64,000 bases of DNA from Lentisphaerota bacterium (GTDB taxonomy: Bacteria > Verrucomicrobiota > Lentisphaeria > Oligosphaerales > JABHEG01), in contig JABHEG010000069.1 in the NCBI GenBank assembly GCA_018676675.1, positions 25,116 to 89,115 on the forward strand, in the 5' to 3' direction. Under the pieces are notes generated by a model. It searched no databases, was not told the DNA's origin, and saw only the letters and a list, made by a program, of their open reading frames with translations. Below, in pieces: positions 7,881-17,473 of this stretch; position 1 is the stretch's first letter; each line of letters opens with the position of its first letter. A program made the position numbers and the translations under genes.

Positions 7881-10800
7881 CTACTCCACCTGGTAATGCT
7901 CTATGGTGAGGGACGGTGGCTTTGCGGGAGCCTTGGCCGCAGCGGATGTAAAGATGCTGTAGTGGAGCCTGCCGTCCTTGCAGGCGCAACCGTCGACGAT
8001 GCGGAGCCGGAAGGCGCTGTGCGAGAGACCGGCAGCCAGGTCCGCTTGGACGCAATCGGTGACGTCCAAGCTGTAGGGCGCATACCGGCCGACGTGCGTG
8101 CCCGGGAGGATGGTCCCGATGCTTGCCCGTCGCGCCCTGGAAGCAAAATCCGTCGGCTTGACACGGCTCGGGTTGGCTGCGGGGATGTGGTCGACAACGA
8201 TGTCAGCGTAAGGCGGAGTATGGAGAGCATTCACGTGGTGCACGGTCAGCTGTGCTCCTGCGACCGCGTCGGGGCCGCCGCGTACGGATGATAGGTCAAA
8301 GATGATGACACTGCGCTGCTCGACCCAGCTCCGCCCGCCAATGTCGCGTTCTCCCACGATCAGTGTGTCAGTCTTGGGGTCGGCATCTTCCGGAACGGTA
8401 GGCTGGGCCGGTTGCTGCGCTACCGCGGCGATGCGTCCCGTCTGCTCTGCAGCAGGCACGAGGCGGAGCTGCTCGGTCGGCACGCGGTGGAACACGAGGC
8501 GCCCGAAGCGCGACACCGGATAGTCCCAGGAACTGAGCACCGGCGACCAGCAGTGGAAGTGGTGCTTATCCCGGCGACACCAGCGTACCACCTGCGCCCT
8601 GAGAGTCTTCGGACGTCCATCCAGTCCGGGCACGGCTTCCCAAGGGATCCCTATCTCAATCGACCACGTCTGATCTGCCACATGACAGGCGACCGTCACC
8701 CCTCTGGTGTCCCAAGGGACCAGGTCGTGACTAGGGAAGAAGCCACGTTTGCGCAGGACATCAGCTTGGGTTGAGAAACTGCCGTTCGGGTTGACTGCCA
8801 GCTCGGTGTACCCGCTGGGCGTCTGCAGGTGCAGCAGAAACATGTCGTCACGTTCCACCAACAGGTTCTCAGGGCCTAGTGCCTCGGCGACCATCTCGGC
8901 CGGCTCCGGGACACGCAGTTTCGCCCCAATCATGAGTGTCTGAGGATCATGCAACATCATGACCCTGGTATCCGCCGGCGCCTCGTCGCCGAGGCGTCGA
9001 TCGGCGAGCTTGAGTGTCGGCAGCTTCTGCCAGTCAATCTCGTCCAGATTGCCATCGATCCGGATCTTCCCCGAGCGTGCCGTGGGAGTGTAACGGCGCA
9101 GCACGCCGGAGGCCGCGTGGAATCGGCGCGCTTCCTGGAAGAAAGGGCCGAAGCAGTTCTCCCGGAACCAGTCAAGCCGTTTGCGGTACTGGCTCCCGGA
9201 TGCCGCTGCCACCTGGGCCTTGTCCAACAAGCCCTCGAGATCTTGCACGACAGGGGCAGGATACGTTTCAGCGAAGACCGAGTTCTCGCCGACATAGCCG
9301 ACCTTCGGCTCCTGGCTCCACACCACGTCTTCCCAGCGATCCTCAAGGATCCTATAGAAGCCGTCCATCTCCTGGGAGGCGGGACCGAACAAGTCCCGAC
9401 ACCAGTCCCGGCGGGCGGCGTCCAGATCCAGGTCCGGATTCCACAGCAGTTGGTGCATAAGCCAGACCATTCGCAATGTGAGATAGGCCTTGGGGTCGGG
9501 CTTACGGCTGATGCTGAAGCCGTTGTTGAAGATACCGAGCGCCTTGTCGCGCAAGTAGTTGACATGTTCCTTCATGGTGCGCGGCAGTTCGGTTGGCGCC
9601 ATGAGCCAGTAGTTTGGGTAACAGAAGTAGTCCCAGACCACGAGGCGGCGGCGGTTGCCCCGGACCAGCGCGTACCAGTCGTCGATGAGCTGCCGATTCC
9701 GTGCACGAACGCCGGGATGGTTCATCTGCACGACGGTCGGTATCAGGCAGAGCGTCACGCCCAGGTTGTCGGGGAACTCGGTGATGTCTGTAGCCGGCAG
9801 CTGGTAATGATCGTAGGCGAGGGTCCAGATGACGTGGTCAGGATGCCTGGCCTTTGTCTGCTCAGCCAACCGACGGACGAACCCAAAGATGAGATCCGAG
9901 CCTTTGCCCCAGCGCCCGCGCTCTTCGTCGATCCGGGGCTTGCACTCAGGGCAGAGACAGAGCTCGCGGTTGTCGTTGGGTCCGAACGGGATCATATGTC
10001 CTTTCGGACGAGCGGCTGCACCTGCCCAGGGCCGCATGTTGCCATCGTTGACATACCCGTCAATGACCGTCCCGTAGTGCCCCAACAAGGTGGGGGAACT
10101 GTAGCACAGGTAGCTGCGGTTCTGGCCGGTGGCGTGACGCTCGGTGGTGATCGCCCGTGAACCGTCTTCCCGAATCGCGAATATCGTCGGCTTGGTCTTC
10201 CCGTACAGGCGGTGCCACTGTTCGTGTGTGTGGTTGGCCACCATGCCGTCGTGACTGCCGAATCTGATGGCCGGATGCCAGGCCTTGGCCTGGGTCGTCT
10301 GCCAGTGATCCACCCCGCCGATCCGCACCTCAAAATGCGGTGCATTGGTCACGTCAAGCGGTCCGATGCTCAGTGAGTCGCGATTCGGGATCACGGTGCC
10401 GATCTCGCCGGGGAAATACCAGCGCACGCCCGCGGCACGCTCGATGAAGTCGTAGACCCCGAAAGCGGTGGAGCGGTCGATCCCTTCGCTGGTGGTCTCA
10501 CCGACGATGGCGATGCAACCGGGAAGACTGCGGATACGGTATCCCTCGGGCGGTAGTCCGGCAGGGGTGACGCCGAGGGCGCGTCCGCGCTGTGTGTCGC
10601 CGACCAGGATAAGCGTACCCGCATTCTCAGGCACGGCCGTCTCGGACACAAGCGGCAGCCGCACGCCGGTCACGCGGCCGACATAGTCCTGCAAGACCAC
10701 GGCAACGTCGCGGACCGTGGCCTTCTTGCCGTAGACGGGGACGGAGGCGGGCGTGTCGGCAACCACGATCGTCGCCGCGGCCGTGCACTGCTCCACAATC

Positions 10801-10889
10801 CGGATGGTGTCCGCCTCGGCCGCGAGGCCCACGGAACAAGCGACGAACGCGGCGATCAAGCCGGATCGATGGACGTTTCGGTATGACAT
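7881..10889 (-). CDS. Secreted DUF4838 carbohydrate-active protein with CBM9-like and CBM96-like modules
   Basis: A 1002-residue secreted protein. The start at 10889 has GAGGAG six bases upstream; the ATG two codons earlier abuts that site. A signal peptide (to about residue 25) precedes an alpha/beta domain like the N-terminal domain of GH67/GH20 enzymes (ILVGDTQRGRALG, FGVYDFIERAAGVRWYFPGE). Residues from about 190 to 480 match the DUF4838 pattern (LCLCPECKP, a family-typical CxxCxP stretch). A DOMON/CBM9-like domain follows (GNLDEIDWQKLPTL). The C-terminal part (TLIVGERDIGGRSW, RSVIIFDLSSV) looks like a CBM96/DNRLRE sandwich. DUF4838 proteins are thought to be glycan-active but their reaction is not established. 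Confidence 0.83.
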   Translation of the reverse strand: MSYRNVHRSGLIAAFVACSVGLAAEADTIRIVEQCTAAATIVVADTPASVPVYGKKATVRDVAVVLQDYVGRVTGVRLPLVSETAVPENAGTLILVGDTQRGRALGVTPAGLPPEGYRIRSLPGCIAIVGETTSEGIDRSTAFGVYDFIERAAGVRWYFPGEIGTVIPNRDSLSIGPLDVTNAPHFEVRIGGVDHWQTTQAKAWHPAIRFGSHDGMVANHTHEQWHRLYGKTKPTIFAIREDGSRAITTERHATGQNRSYLCYSSPTLLGHYGTVIDGYVNDGNMRPWAGAAARPKGHMIPFGPNDNRELCLCPECKPRIDEERGRWGKGSDLIFGFVRRLAEQTKARHPDHVIWTLAYDHYQLPATDITEFPDNLGVTLCLIPTVVQMNHPGVRARNRQLIDDWYALVRGNRRRLVVWDYFCYPNYWLMAPTELPRTMKEHVNYLRDKALGIFNNGFSISRKPDPKAYLTLRMVWLMHQLLWNPDLDLDAARRDWCRDLFGPASQEMDGFYRILEDRWEDVVWSQEPKVGYVGENSVFAETYPAPVVQDLEGLLDKAQVAAASGSQYRKRLDWFRENCFGPFFQEARRFHAASGVLRRYTPTARSGKIRIDGNLDEIDWQKLPTLKLADRRLGDEAPADTRVMMLHDPQTLMIGAKLRVPEPAEMVAEALGPENLLVERDDMFLLHLQTPSGYTELAVNPNGSFSTQADVLRKRGFFPSHDLVPWDTRGVTVACHVADQTWSIEIGIPWEAVPGLDGRPKTLRAQVVRWCRRDKHHFHCWSPVLSSWDYPVSRFGRLVFHRVPTEQLRLVPAAEQTGRIAAVAQQPAQPTVPEDADPKTDTLIVGERDIGGRSWVEQRSVIIFDLSSVRGGPDAVAGAQLTVHHVNALHTPPYADIVVDHIPAANPSRVKPTDFASRARRASIGTILPGTHVGRYAPYSLDVTDCVQADLAAGLSHSAFRLRIVDGCACKDGRLHYSIFTSAAAKAPAKPPSLTIEHYQVE

Positions 10890-11191
10890 ATGCATCTCCT
10901 CGCCGCGAGCATCCGCCCCAAAAGGTCACTTGAGGGAACTTTGACTGGGTTCAGCCCCCAAGTCAAGAACTCACGGCGATGCCATGGCTTGCAGGACCGG
11001 ATCAGCAACAGGCGGGCTGGTCGGCCGACCTGCAGCAGTGCTGCGGAGTGCTATGTTCCGCAACATGCCAGCGAGTGACCGAACGCACTTGCTCTCGGTG
11101 GACCTTGGCTGTAGATTCCCCTTAAACCAGTCTGTCTAGTCAGATGGAAGCAGCGATCGCGACTGACTACCCATCGAGGAGAACTCCTTTC
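10890..11191. other. Divergent intergenic region upstream of DUF4838 and toxin-antitoxin genes
   Basis: A 302-base spacer between divergent genes, so promoters for both are expected here. One plausible sigma-70-like promoter points to the antitoxin (11089-11117). The stretch TCTG-TCTAGT-CAGA near 11130 is a short inverted repeat where an antitoxin operator could lie. No gene is seen. Confidence 0.5.
11089..11117 (+). promoter_or_regulatory. Putative promoter of the Phd/VapC operon
   Basis: TTGCTC and TAGATT are separated by 17 bases, a fair match to the -35/-10 consensus. The distance to the antitoxin ATG at 11192 leaves a leader of about 65 bases. Sequence resemblance only. Confidence 0.35.
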
Positions 11192-11446
11192 ATGCACAGC
11201 AGCACCTGGCAATTGCAGGAAGCCAAGGCGCGTTTCAGTGAACTCGTGAACCAGGCCCTTGAGAGCGGCCCGCAGACCGTTACTCGTCGGGGGCAAGAGG
11301 CAGTCATGGTGGTGGCGGCGGCCGACTTCCGTGCCGATGCTCCGAGCAAGCCACGGGACTTCTTTCGCCGCGGTCCGTACCTGGATGGGGTCGCCTTGGA
11401 GCGCGACCGATCCCTGCCGCGCGAGGTCGATCTATGCGATTCCTGA
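11192..11446 (+). CDS. Type II antitoxin, Phd/YefM family
   Basis: An 84-residue protein starting MHSSTWQLQEAKARFSELVN, the typical Phd/YefM N-terminal DNA-binding pattern (W-x-L-x-E-A-K-x-x-F-S-x-L-V). It continues with GPQTVTRRGQEAVMVV. GAGGAG precedes the ATG by ten bases; an upstream in-frame ATG at 11144 would add 16 unrelated residues. The 3' end overlaps the toxin gene by 13 bases. Its role is to neutralise the toxin through its C-terminal tail and to repress the operon. Confidence 0.9.
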   Translation: MHSSTWQLQEAKARFSELVNQALESGPQTVTRRGQEAVMVVAAADFRADAPSKPRDFFRRGPYLDGVALERDRSLPREVDLCDS

Positions 11447-11868
11447 TCGACACGTGCGTGGTATCAGAGTGGAAGCGGCGCAGGCCGGCCGCGGCCGTTC
11501 TGGATTGGCTTGACGCGATCTCGAACGACCAGATAGCGTTCAGCATCTTGACGATCGGTGAGCTGGCCAAGGGCATTTTGCGGCTGCCCCCGGGGCCTCG
11601 AAGAGCTGAACTGGAAGGGTGGCTCCAGGAATTGCGTGACGTCTATGCACCGCGCATCTTGCCGCTCTCGTTCCGCGAGATGGAAGCCTGGGCCCGGATC
11701 TGTGCCACAGCAGAAGGCGAAGGCACACCGGTGGCCGCCATCGACGGCCTGCTGGCAGCAACGGCCCATGCCCACGGTCTGATCGTGGCCACCCGAAATG
11801 TAGCCGACTTCCTGCCAACGGGGGTACCCATCTTTGATCCCTGGGCGGGGGAACGGCACAATCGCTGA
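11434..11868 (+). CDS. Type II toxin, VapC-like PIN-domain ribonuclease
   Basis: A 144-residue PIN domain protein. The first acidic residue is in FLIDTCVVSEW. The second acid is in ILTIGELAKGI. Near the C-terminus TPVAAIDGLLAATAHAHG supplies the third acid, followed by VATRNVADF. These are the four-acid metal-site motifs of VapC/FitB-type RNases, which usually cut tRNA or rRNA. GAGGT lies seven bases upstream of the ATG, inside the antitoxin gene, which implies translational coupling. The SDR gene starts ten bases after its stop and may be read through from the same promoter. Confidence 0.92.
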   Translation: MRFLIDTCVVSEWKRRRPAAAVLDWLDAISNDQIAFSILTIGELAKGILRLPPGPRRAELEGWLQELRDVYAPRILPLSFREMEAWARICATAEGEGTPVAAIDGLLAATAHAHGLIVATRNVADFLPTGVPIFDPWAGERHNR

Positions 11869-11878
11869 TTGAAGGACT

Positions 11879-12823
11879 ATGAGCCAAACACAACACGTTC
11901 TGATCTTTGGTGCTACGGGTGAAATCGGCAGCCGCATTGCTCACGGGTGCGTTGCGGCGGGGCATCGTGTGGTCGGCGTCACGCGCGGCACGAACACGCG
12001 CCATCGCGTGGACCTGCAGGGCGTCGAGATGGTCACCGGCGACAAAGGCGACAAGGCGTTCGTCCAGAAAATGGCCGCGGAGCATGCCTTCGATACGGTT
12101 GTCGACAGCGTACCGACACCCGCCCACGTCGACCTTGCCTTCAAGGCATTTGGCAACCAGCTCACGCACTACCTGATGTGCAGTTCGACAGGCACGTTTG
12201 TGCCGCTTCAAGCCATGCCGGCCGATGAAACGCATCCCTGGGAAACCAAGACCCCGGTTAACTTCTGGCCACAGTGTGAACGCGACTCGTTTGCTCTCAG
12301 CCTGCATGAGGAACACGGTTTCCCTGTCAGCATTCTGCGTCCGACGAACATCATCGGCGCGGGACGGGTACCGCTGGATACGTGGGGTGGGCGCAGCCTG
12401 GCCTACTGGCGACGCCTCAAGGCCGGTGAGCCCATTGAGATTCCGGTCACCGGCCAGACGTTAGTGCAATCGGGGTGCAACGACGACCTGGGCTCGGCGT
12501 TCGTGGATGCCGTCGCGTGCGGCCCTGAAATCGCAGGGGAGATCTTCATCATCTCTACTCGCAGGGCCATCACGCTGGACCGGTACGTGGCCACTGCCAA
12601 GGCGTTCCTCGGCAGTGCTTCCCCGGTCGAGTACGTGACTCCTGAGGAGATCATCCGTCGTTATCCCGAAGAGGCGACGGAGAAGGGCCTTCAATTCCTC
12701 ATGGAACACATGTGCTTCGACATCGGCAAGGCCGAGCGCATGCTCGGATACGATCCGCAGTTCACCGGCGAGCAGGGCCTCCAACAGGCACTTGCATGGG
12801 CGCTCGAAGAAGGCCTGTTCTGA
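11879..12823 (+). CDS. NAD-dependent epimerase/dehydratase-like protein (atypical SDR)
   Basis: A 314-residue protein with an N-terminal Rossmann motif, FGATGEIG (GxxGxxG at Gly11/14/17), and an extended-SDR layout (SSTGTF, LRPTNIIGAG, Asp-Asp-Leu-Gly region). The catalytic YxxxK pair of classical SDR enzymes is not visible where expected; the region reads WPQCERDSFAL. That suggests an atypical SDR of the NmrA/CSP41-like sort, either with a different reaction or with a binding role. It follows vapC closely and precedes the isocitrate dehydrogenase gene by about 200 bases. Substrate unknown. Confidence 0.75.
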   Translation: MSQTQHVLIFGATGEIGSRIAHGCVAAGHRVVGVTRGTNTRHRVDLQGVEMVTGDKGDKAFVQKMAAEHAFDTVVDSVPTPAHVDLAFKAFGNQLTHYLMCSSTGTFVPLQAMPADETHPWETKTPVNFWPQCERDSFALSLHEEHGFPVSILRPTNIIGAGRVPLDTWGGRSLAYWRRLKAGEPIEIPVTGQTLVQSGCNDDLGSAFVDAVACGPEIAGEIFIISTRRAITLDRYVATAKAFLGSASPVEYVTPEEIIRRYPEEATEKGLQFLMEHMCFDIGKAERMLGYDPQFTGEQGLQQALAWALEEGLF

Positions 12824-13019
12824 CCGGGCATTTGGATGGACAGGCTGTGGTGGTTCACGGTGAAACGTGCACAGTTCGCCTATCCTCTCCTGTCCTTTGT
12901 CACCGGGCTGGAGCCGCCCTCCGTATCTGCCCCCGCCCCTTTCCTGTCCCCCCCTGCGCGGGTATATTGATCGGTTCACAATTGCACGCATGTCTCCTGC
13001 TTATGGATAGGGATAGAGA

Positions 13020-15248
13020 ATGACAACGGCAACGATTTCCTGGACGAAGATCGACGAAGCCCCGGCCTTGGCCACGTGGTCTCTGCTGCCTGTTCTCAAG
13101 GGTTACCTCAAGGGCACCGGCGTTGAGATTGAGACGCGAGATATTTCCCTCGCGGGACGCATCATCGCGAACTTCCCGGAAGCGTTGACGGAGGACCAGA
13201 GAGTCGACGATCACCTGACTGCGCTCGGGGCCATCGCCAAGACGCCGTCCGGCAACATCATCAAGCTGCCCAATATCAGCGCCTCTGTCCCCCAGCTCCA
13301 AGAGGCGATCAAGGAACTGCAGGCTGAGGGGTACGACATCCCGGACTACCCGGAAGAGCCGTCCAACGCCGAGGAACGGGCGTTGCAGGCGCGTTTCGCC
13401 GTAGTCCTCGGCTCAGCCGTCAACCCCGTATTGCGAGAAGGCAATTCCGATCGTCGTCCAGCCGCTTCAGTGAAGGCGTTTGCCCAAAAGAACCCGCATC
13501 GGATGATGAAGCCCTGGCCGGAGTCCGGCTCCAAAGCGCGTGTTGCGCACATGACAGACGGCGACTTCTACGGGAGCGAACGCTCAACCACACTCGACAA
13601 GGCGTGTGAGGCGAGGATCGAGTTCGTTGCGGTCGATGGCACGGTTTCCATACTCAAGGACAGCCTGCCGCTGCAAGCCGGCGAAGTGCTTGATTCCGCA
13701 GTGATGAGGGTCGCTGCTCTGCGGGAGTTCTACGCGAGGACGATCGCTGAAGCCAAAGCGGATGGAGCGCTGCTTTCACTTCATCTCAAAGCGACAATGA
13801 TGAAGATCTCCGACCCCATTCTCTTCGGCCATTGCGTCTCGATTTTCTACGGCGAAGCACTGGACAAGCACGCGGACGTTCTCAGAGATATCGGGGCAAA
13901 TGTGAACCACGGCCTCGCCGATGTTCTGGAGAAGCTCGAGCGGCTTCCTGCGGACAAGAAGGCCAGGATCGAGGCCGATATCGACGCAGTCTACGCCACA
14001 CGCCCAGCCCTTGCCATGGTGGATTCACGCAAGGGCATCACCAACCTGCACGTGCCCAACAACGTCATCGTCGATGCGTCTATGCCCAATGTGGTTCGGG
14101 ACGGGGGAAGAATGTGGAATCTGGACGACGAGCTGCAGGACACCGTTGCCATCATTCCCGATCGCTGCTACGCAACCATGTACCAGGCTGTCATTGAAGA
14201 TTGCCGACGGAAAGGACAGTTCGACCCCGCCACCATGGGCAGCGTCTCGAATGTGGGATTGATGGCGCAGAAAGCCGAAGAGTACGGCTCCCACGACAAG
14301 ACATTTGAGGCCCCCGGTAAGGGAATGATCAGGATTGTGGACACCGACGGCACGGTGTTGCTCGAACAAATCGTGGCGACGGGCGACATCTTCCGCGCCT
14401 GCCAGACGAAAGACCCCGCGGTCCGCGACTGGGTCAAGCTTGCCATCACTCGGGCCCGTGAGTCTGGAGCCCCCGCCCTATTCTGGCTCGATGCGGAGCG
14501 TGGACACGATACAGAGATCATCGCCAAGGTGAACGCGTACCTTCCCGAACACGACACGGCCGGGCTCGACATCCGCATCCTCCCGCCTGTGGAAGCCATG
14601 GCTGTTTGCCTCGAGCGGATCCGCAAAGGGGAGAACACCATCTCCGTAACCGGCAATGTACTGCGCGATTACCTGACTGACCTCTTTCCCATCCTTGAGC
14701 TCGGCACGAGCGCCCGGATGCTCTCCATTGTTCCGCTCATGAATGGAGGGGGGCTCTTCGAGACCGGCGCCGGAGGCTCAGCCCCGAAGCACGTGCAGCA
14801 GTTTGTCAAAGAAGGGCATCTCCGGTGGGATTCCCTGGGCGAGTACTGCGCCATTGTGCCATCGCTGGAGCTGGTGGCGAAGCAGACCGGCAGCAGCAAA
14901 GCCGCTGTCCTTGCCAGTACTCTCGATCAGGCGATCGGGACCTATCTCGACGAAGGGCGCATCCCGTCACGCAAGGTGGGAGAATTGGACAACCGCGGAA
15001 GTACCTTCTACCTCGCTCTCTACTGGGCCCAGGCCCTCGCAGCCCAGGCTGACGATCCCGACTTGCAGGCTCGCTTCACCCCGGTCGCAGCGGCGTTGGC
15101 AGATGCCGAAGAAACGATCAACCAGGACCTTCTCACGGCCCAGGGCCCGCCTGTGGATCTCGGTGGATACCACCTGCCCGATCCGGTCAAGGCAGAAGCG
15201 GCCATGCGCCCGAGCCAGACACTCAACGCCATCATCGACGCGCTCTGA
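13020..15248 (+). CDS. icd: NADP-dependent isocitrate dehydrogenase, monomeric type
   Basis: A 742-residue protein that matches monomeric isocitrate dehydrogenase along its whole length and has the family's usual size (about 740). It oxidises isocitrate to 2-oxoglutarate with NADP+ (EC 1.1.1.42) in the cytoplasm. Diagnostic stretches are [42 protein letters not shown], and near the end [18 protein letters not shown]. The gene stands alone with about 200 bases upstream, where a TATATT box is seen near 12963 without a clear -35 partner. It is a housekeeping gene within an accessory, glycan-degrading neighbourhood. Confidence 0.96.
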   Translation: MTTATISWTKIDEAPALATWSLLPVLKGYLKGTGVEIETRDISLAGRIIANFPEALTEDQRVDDHLTALGAIAKTPSGNIIKLPNISASVPQLQEAIKELQAEGYDIPDYPEEPSNAEERALQARFAVVLGSAVNPVLREGNSDRRPAASVKAFAQKNPHRMMKPWPESGSKARVAHMTDGDFYGSERSTTLDKACEARIEFVAVDGTVSILKDSLPLQAGEVLDSAVMRVAALREFYARTIAEAKADGALLSLHLKATMMKISDPILFGHCVSIFYGEALDKHADVLRDIGANVNHGLADVLEKLERLPADKKARIEADIDAVYATRPALAMVDSRKGITNLHVPNNVIVDASMPNVVRDGGRMWNLDDELQDTVAIIPDRCYATMYQAVIEDCRRKGQFDPATMGSVSNVGLMAQKAEEYGSHDKTFEAPGKGMIRIVDTDGTVLLEQIVATGDIFRACQTKDPAVRDWVKLAITRARESGAPALFWLDAERGHDTEIIAKVNAYLPEHDTAGLDIRILPPVEAMAVCLERIRKGENTISVTGNVLRDYLTDLFPILELGTSARMLSIVPLMNGGGLFETGAGGSAPKHVQQFVKEGHLRWDSLGEYCAIVPSLELVAKQTGSSKAAVLASTLDQAIGTYLDEGRIPSRKVGELDNRGSTFYLALYWAQALAAQADDPDLQARFTPVAAALADAEETINQDLLTAQGPPVDLGGYHLPDPVKAEAAMRPSQTLNAIIDAL

Positions 15249-15320
15249 ACGACGCGGGTCGTGAACCTGACTCCTGTGTCGCTTCACTCGATTTGAGCAT
15301 GGGACACACCGTTGGAGGCC

Positions 15321-15366
15321 CCGCATCTCCGCATGCGGCCTGGCCGGTTACTGTAGGAGAACCGGC
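15321..15366. terminator. Two small stem-loops downstream of icd, possible weak terminator
   Basis: CCGCAT-CTCCGC-ATGCGG at 15321-15338 is followed by GCCGGTT-N10-AACCGGC at 15343-15366. No T-tract follows either, so intrinsic termination is doubtful. Alternatively they form structure in the leader of the GH10 gene. Confidence 0.3.
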
Positions 15367-15480
15367 TCCTCCACACGTTCAAGGGCAGTGACACCCTCCG
15401 GCTTGACTGCCGGACATTCGACGGCGGATCCCGAGCCCTGGGAACAGCCCCACCGTACCTCCAACTCAAAGGAGAACCTC

Positions 15481-17328
15481 ATGGTCGCGCTCAATTCCCT
15501 TCTCCCCACGATCGTCTGTTCCATTGTGACGGTCGGACTCTCTGCCGGGGCCGCCCAAGAAGCCGGCACGCCCATACCCAAGGGCGGCAAGCCCGTCCTG
15601 CGCGATCCCCTGGAAGCTCTTTCGGAGCCGCGAGAGAACGCGAAGGGGGGAAACCGCGTCGTGGCAGCGGATGGCCCCGGCTTCACCCGGGCTCTTGAAG
15701 CGGAATCCAAGGTCAGAGGCAACAACTGGGAGCACCAGCTCCGACTGGGGGTGACCTCGCCGCTCAAGAAGGGGGATGTGCTGCTCGTGCACTACTGGGC
15801 CCGAACAGTCTTCACGGCGGACGAGAGCGGCCAGAGCATCATCCCCACGGCCATCGAGGTCCCCAACCAGTGGAAGCTCCCTCAGAAGGAAAGGGACCTG
15901 TTGAAGCCATTGACACGGGGCGTACTGACGGCTGCGGGGTCGAAATGGCAGCAGTACTTCATTCCCGCAGAGTGCCCGCGAGACACGCCCGCAAAGGACG
16001 TCGCTCTGGTCTTCCGCTGTGGTTCCGAACGCCAACGCGTTCAGCTGGGCGGCTTGACCATCCTGAACTATGGGAACGCCGTGACGGCCAAATCCCTGCC
16101 GGTGACGCGTTCCTCATATGCCGGACGCGAGCTCCACGCTCCGTGGCGGAGAGAGGCCAGGGAACGCATTCAGAAACACCGTGCACGCGACTTCAAACTC
16201 CGCGTTCTCGATGCTGAGGGGAAGCCGGTGAAGGGGGCCGGAGTCGAGCTGGAACTGACCCGGCACGCATTCGGTTTTGGGGCCGCTTTCCGCGCCAGTG
16301 ACGTCGTCCCGGAGTTCAATCCTGGTTACGCGATAGCCCGCGAACGCATTGTGGACAATTTCAGTTCGGCCTCGTTCGTCAACGCGCTCAAGTGGCATGC
16401 GTGGGCAGGCGACTGGGGTCCTCGAATGAAGCGAAACGTCTCGTTAACAGCACTGCGTTGGGTGGCCGAGCAGAAACTGCCGTTTCGCGGACATTGCCTC
16501 GTGTGGCCCCGTTTCTCGAGTGTGAGCAGAGCCATGCGCAAGATGATGGAGGCGGACACCCCCGATCCGGTCGCAATCCGGGCCGGCATCCTTGAGCACC
16601 TGCGCAGCATCAGCCCGGAGACCAATTTCTGGATGCAGGAGTGGGACGTCATCAATGAATCCATCCCGTGCCACGACGTCCAGGACATCTGTGGAGATGA
16701 CGTGATGGTCGAGTGGCTCGAGGAGGCCCGACGCTTGATGCCGGGAGTCAAGCTCGCACTGAACGAGTACAACATCCTGTCGTCGCTGTCCGACGGCAAG
16801 AAGGTCGGCCAGCACGAAGAACGCATCAAGTACCTGCTCGACAACGGAGCCCCGCTCGATGTCCTCGGTCTACAGGGACACATTGGGGGCTCGCCGCCGA
16901 GCCCTCAGCGTATGCTCTCGGTGCTGGACCGCTTCGCCAAGTTCGACCTGCCCATCCGGATCACCGAGTTCGACATAAAAGCCGACGATCCAGACCTGCT
17001 GTACGACTTCACCCGCGACTTCTACACGGTATTGTTCAGTCACCCTTCGGTCATCGGCGTGCAGATGTGGGGGCTCGGGCAGATGTTCACCAAGACAGGG
17101 GACCTCACTCCGGTCGGCAAGGCCTACCGCGAGCTCGCGTACGAGACGTGGCACACTAGAAAAACAGGCACAACAGACACCAACGGTGTCCTGACCGGGA
17201 AGGGATTCTTCGGCACGTATCGCCTCGGGCTGACCGTCGGCGACGCGGCCACGGTACGAACCCTCCTCCTGCCTGAGGGGAACGGCTCCCACACCCTTGA
17301 GGTGCAGGTCGGGAAACCGGTCAAATAG
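15481..17328 (+). CDS. Secreted GH10 endo-beta-1,4-xylanase-like enzyme
   Basis: A 615-residue secreted enzyme. The start at 15481 has AGGAG about seven bases upstream and begins a signal peptide (MVALNSLL through GAAQ). Residues 30-200 form a beta-rich module of the CBM4/9 type often found before GH10 domains in this group. The barrel has a GH10-like WHAWAGDWGP stretch, the acid/base glutamate in WDVINES (Glu393) and the nucleophile in RITEFDI (Glu496). Both catalytic residues are present, so hydrolysis of xylan or a related beta-1,4-glycan is expected. A short beta-rich tail follows. It converges with the RNase D-like gene. Confidence 0.88.
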   Translation: MVALNSLLPTIVCSIVTVGLSAGAAQEAGTPIPKGGKPVLRDPLEALSEPRENAKGGNRVVAADGPGFTRALEAESKVRGNNWEHQLRLGVTSPLKKGDVLLVHYWARTVFTADESGQSIIPTAIEVPNQWKLPQKERDLLKPLTRGVLTAAGSKWQQYFIPAECPRDTPAKDVALVFRCGSERQRVQLGGLTILNYGNAVTAKSLPVTRSSYAGRELHAPWRREARERIQKHRARDFKLRVLDAEGKPVKGAGVELELTRHAFGFGAAFRASDVVPEFNPGYAIARERIVDNFSSASFVNALKWHAWAGDWGPRMKRNVSLTALRWVAEQKLPFRGHCLVWPRFSSVSRAMRKMMEADTPDPVAIRAGILEHLRSISPETNFWMQEWDVINESIPCHDVQDICGDDVMVEWLEEARRLMPGVKLALNEYNILSSLSDGKKVGQHEERIKYLLDNGAPLDVLGLQGHIGGSPPSPQRMLSVLDRFAKFDLPIRITEFDIKADDPDLLYDFTRDFYTVLFSHPSVIGVQMWGLGQMFTKTGDLTPVGKAYRELAYETWHTRKTGTTDTNGVLTGKGFFGTYRLGLTVGDAATVRTLLLPEGNGSHTLEVQVGKPVK

Positions 17329-17473
17329 GGTAATCCGGAGCGTAAGACTCTCGGTCCCGGAGGTCCCGAGTCACCTGCCAGGGGTCCCCAGCTCTGATCA
17401 GGTCGGCTAGCCCGGCAGAATTGCTGACGCCTGTCCACACAGTCTGTAGACCAGCCTGCCGGCCTTCGGTCAT

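Noticed and set aside
8949..10160. 403-codon plus-strand frame
   Set aside because: It lies entirely antisense to the DUF4838 gene, which has a signal peptide, ribosome site and domains. The antisense product has none.
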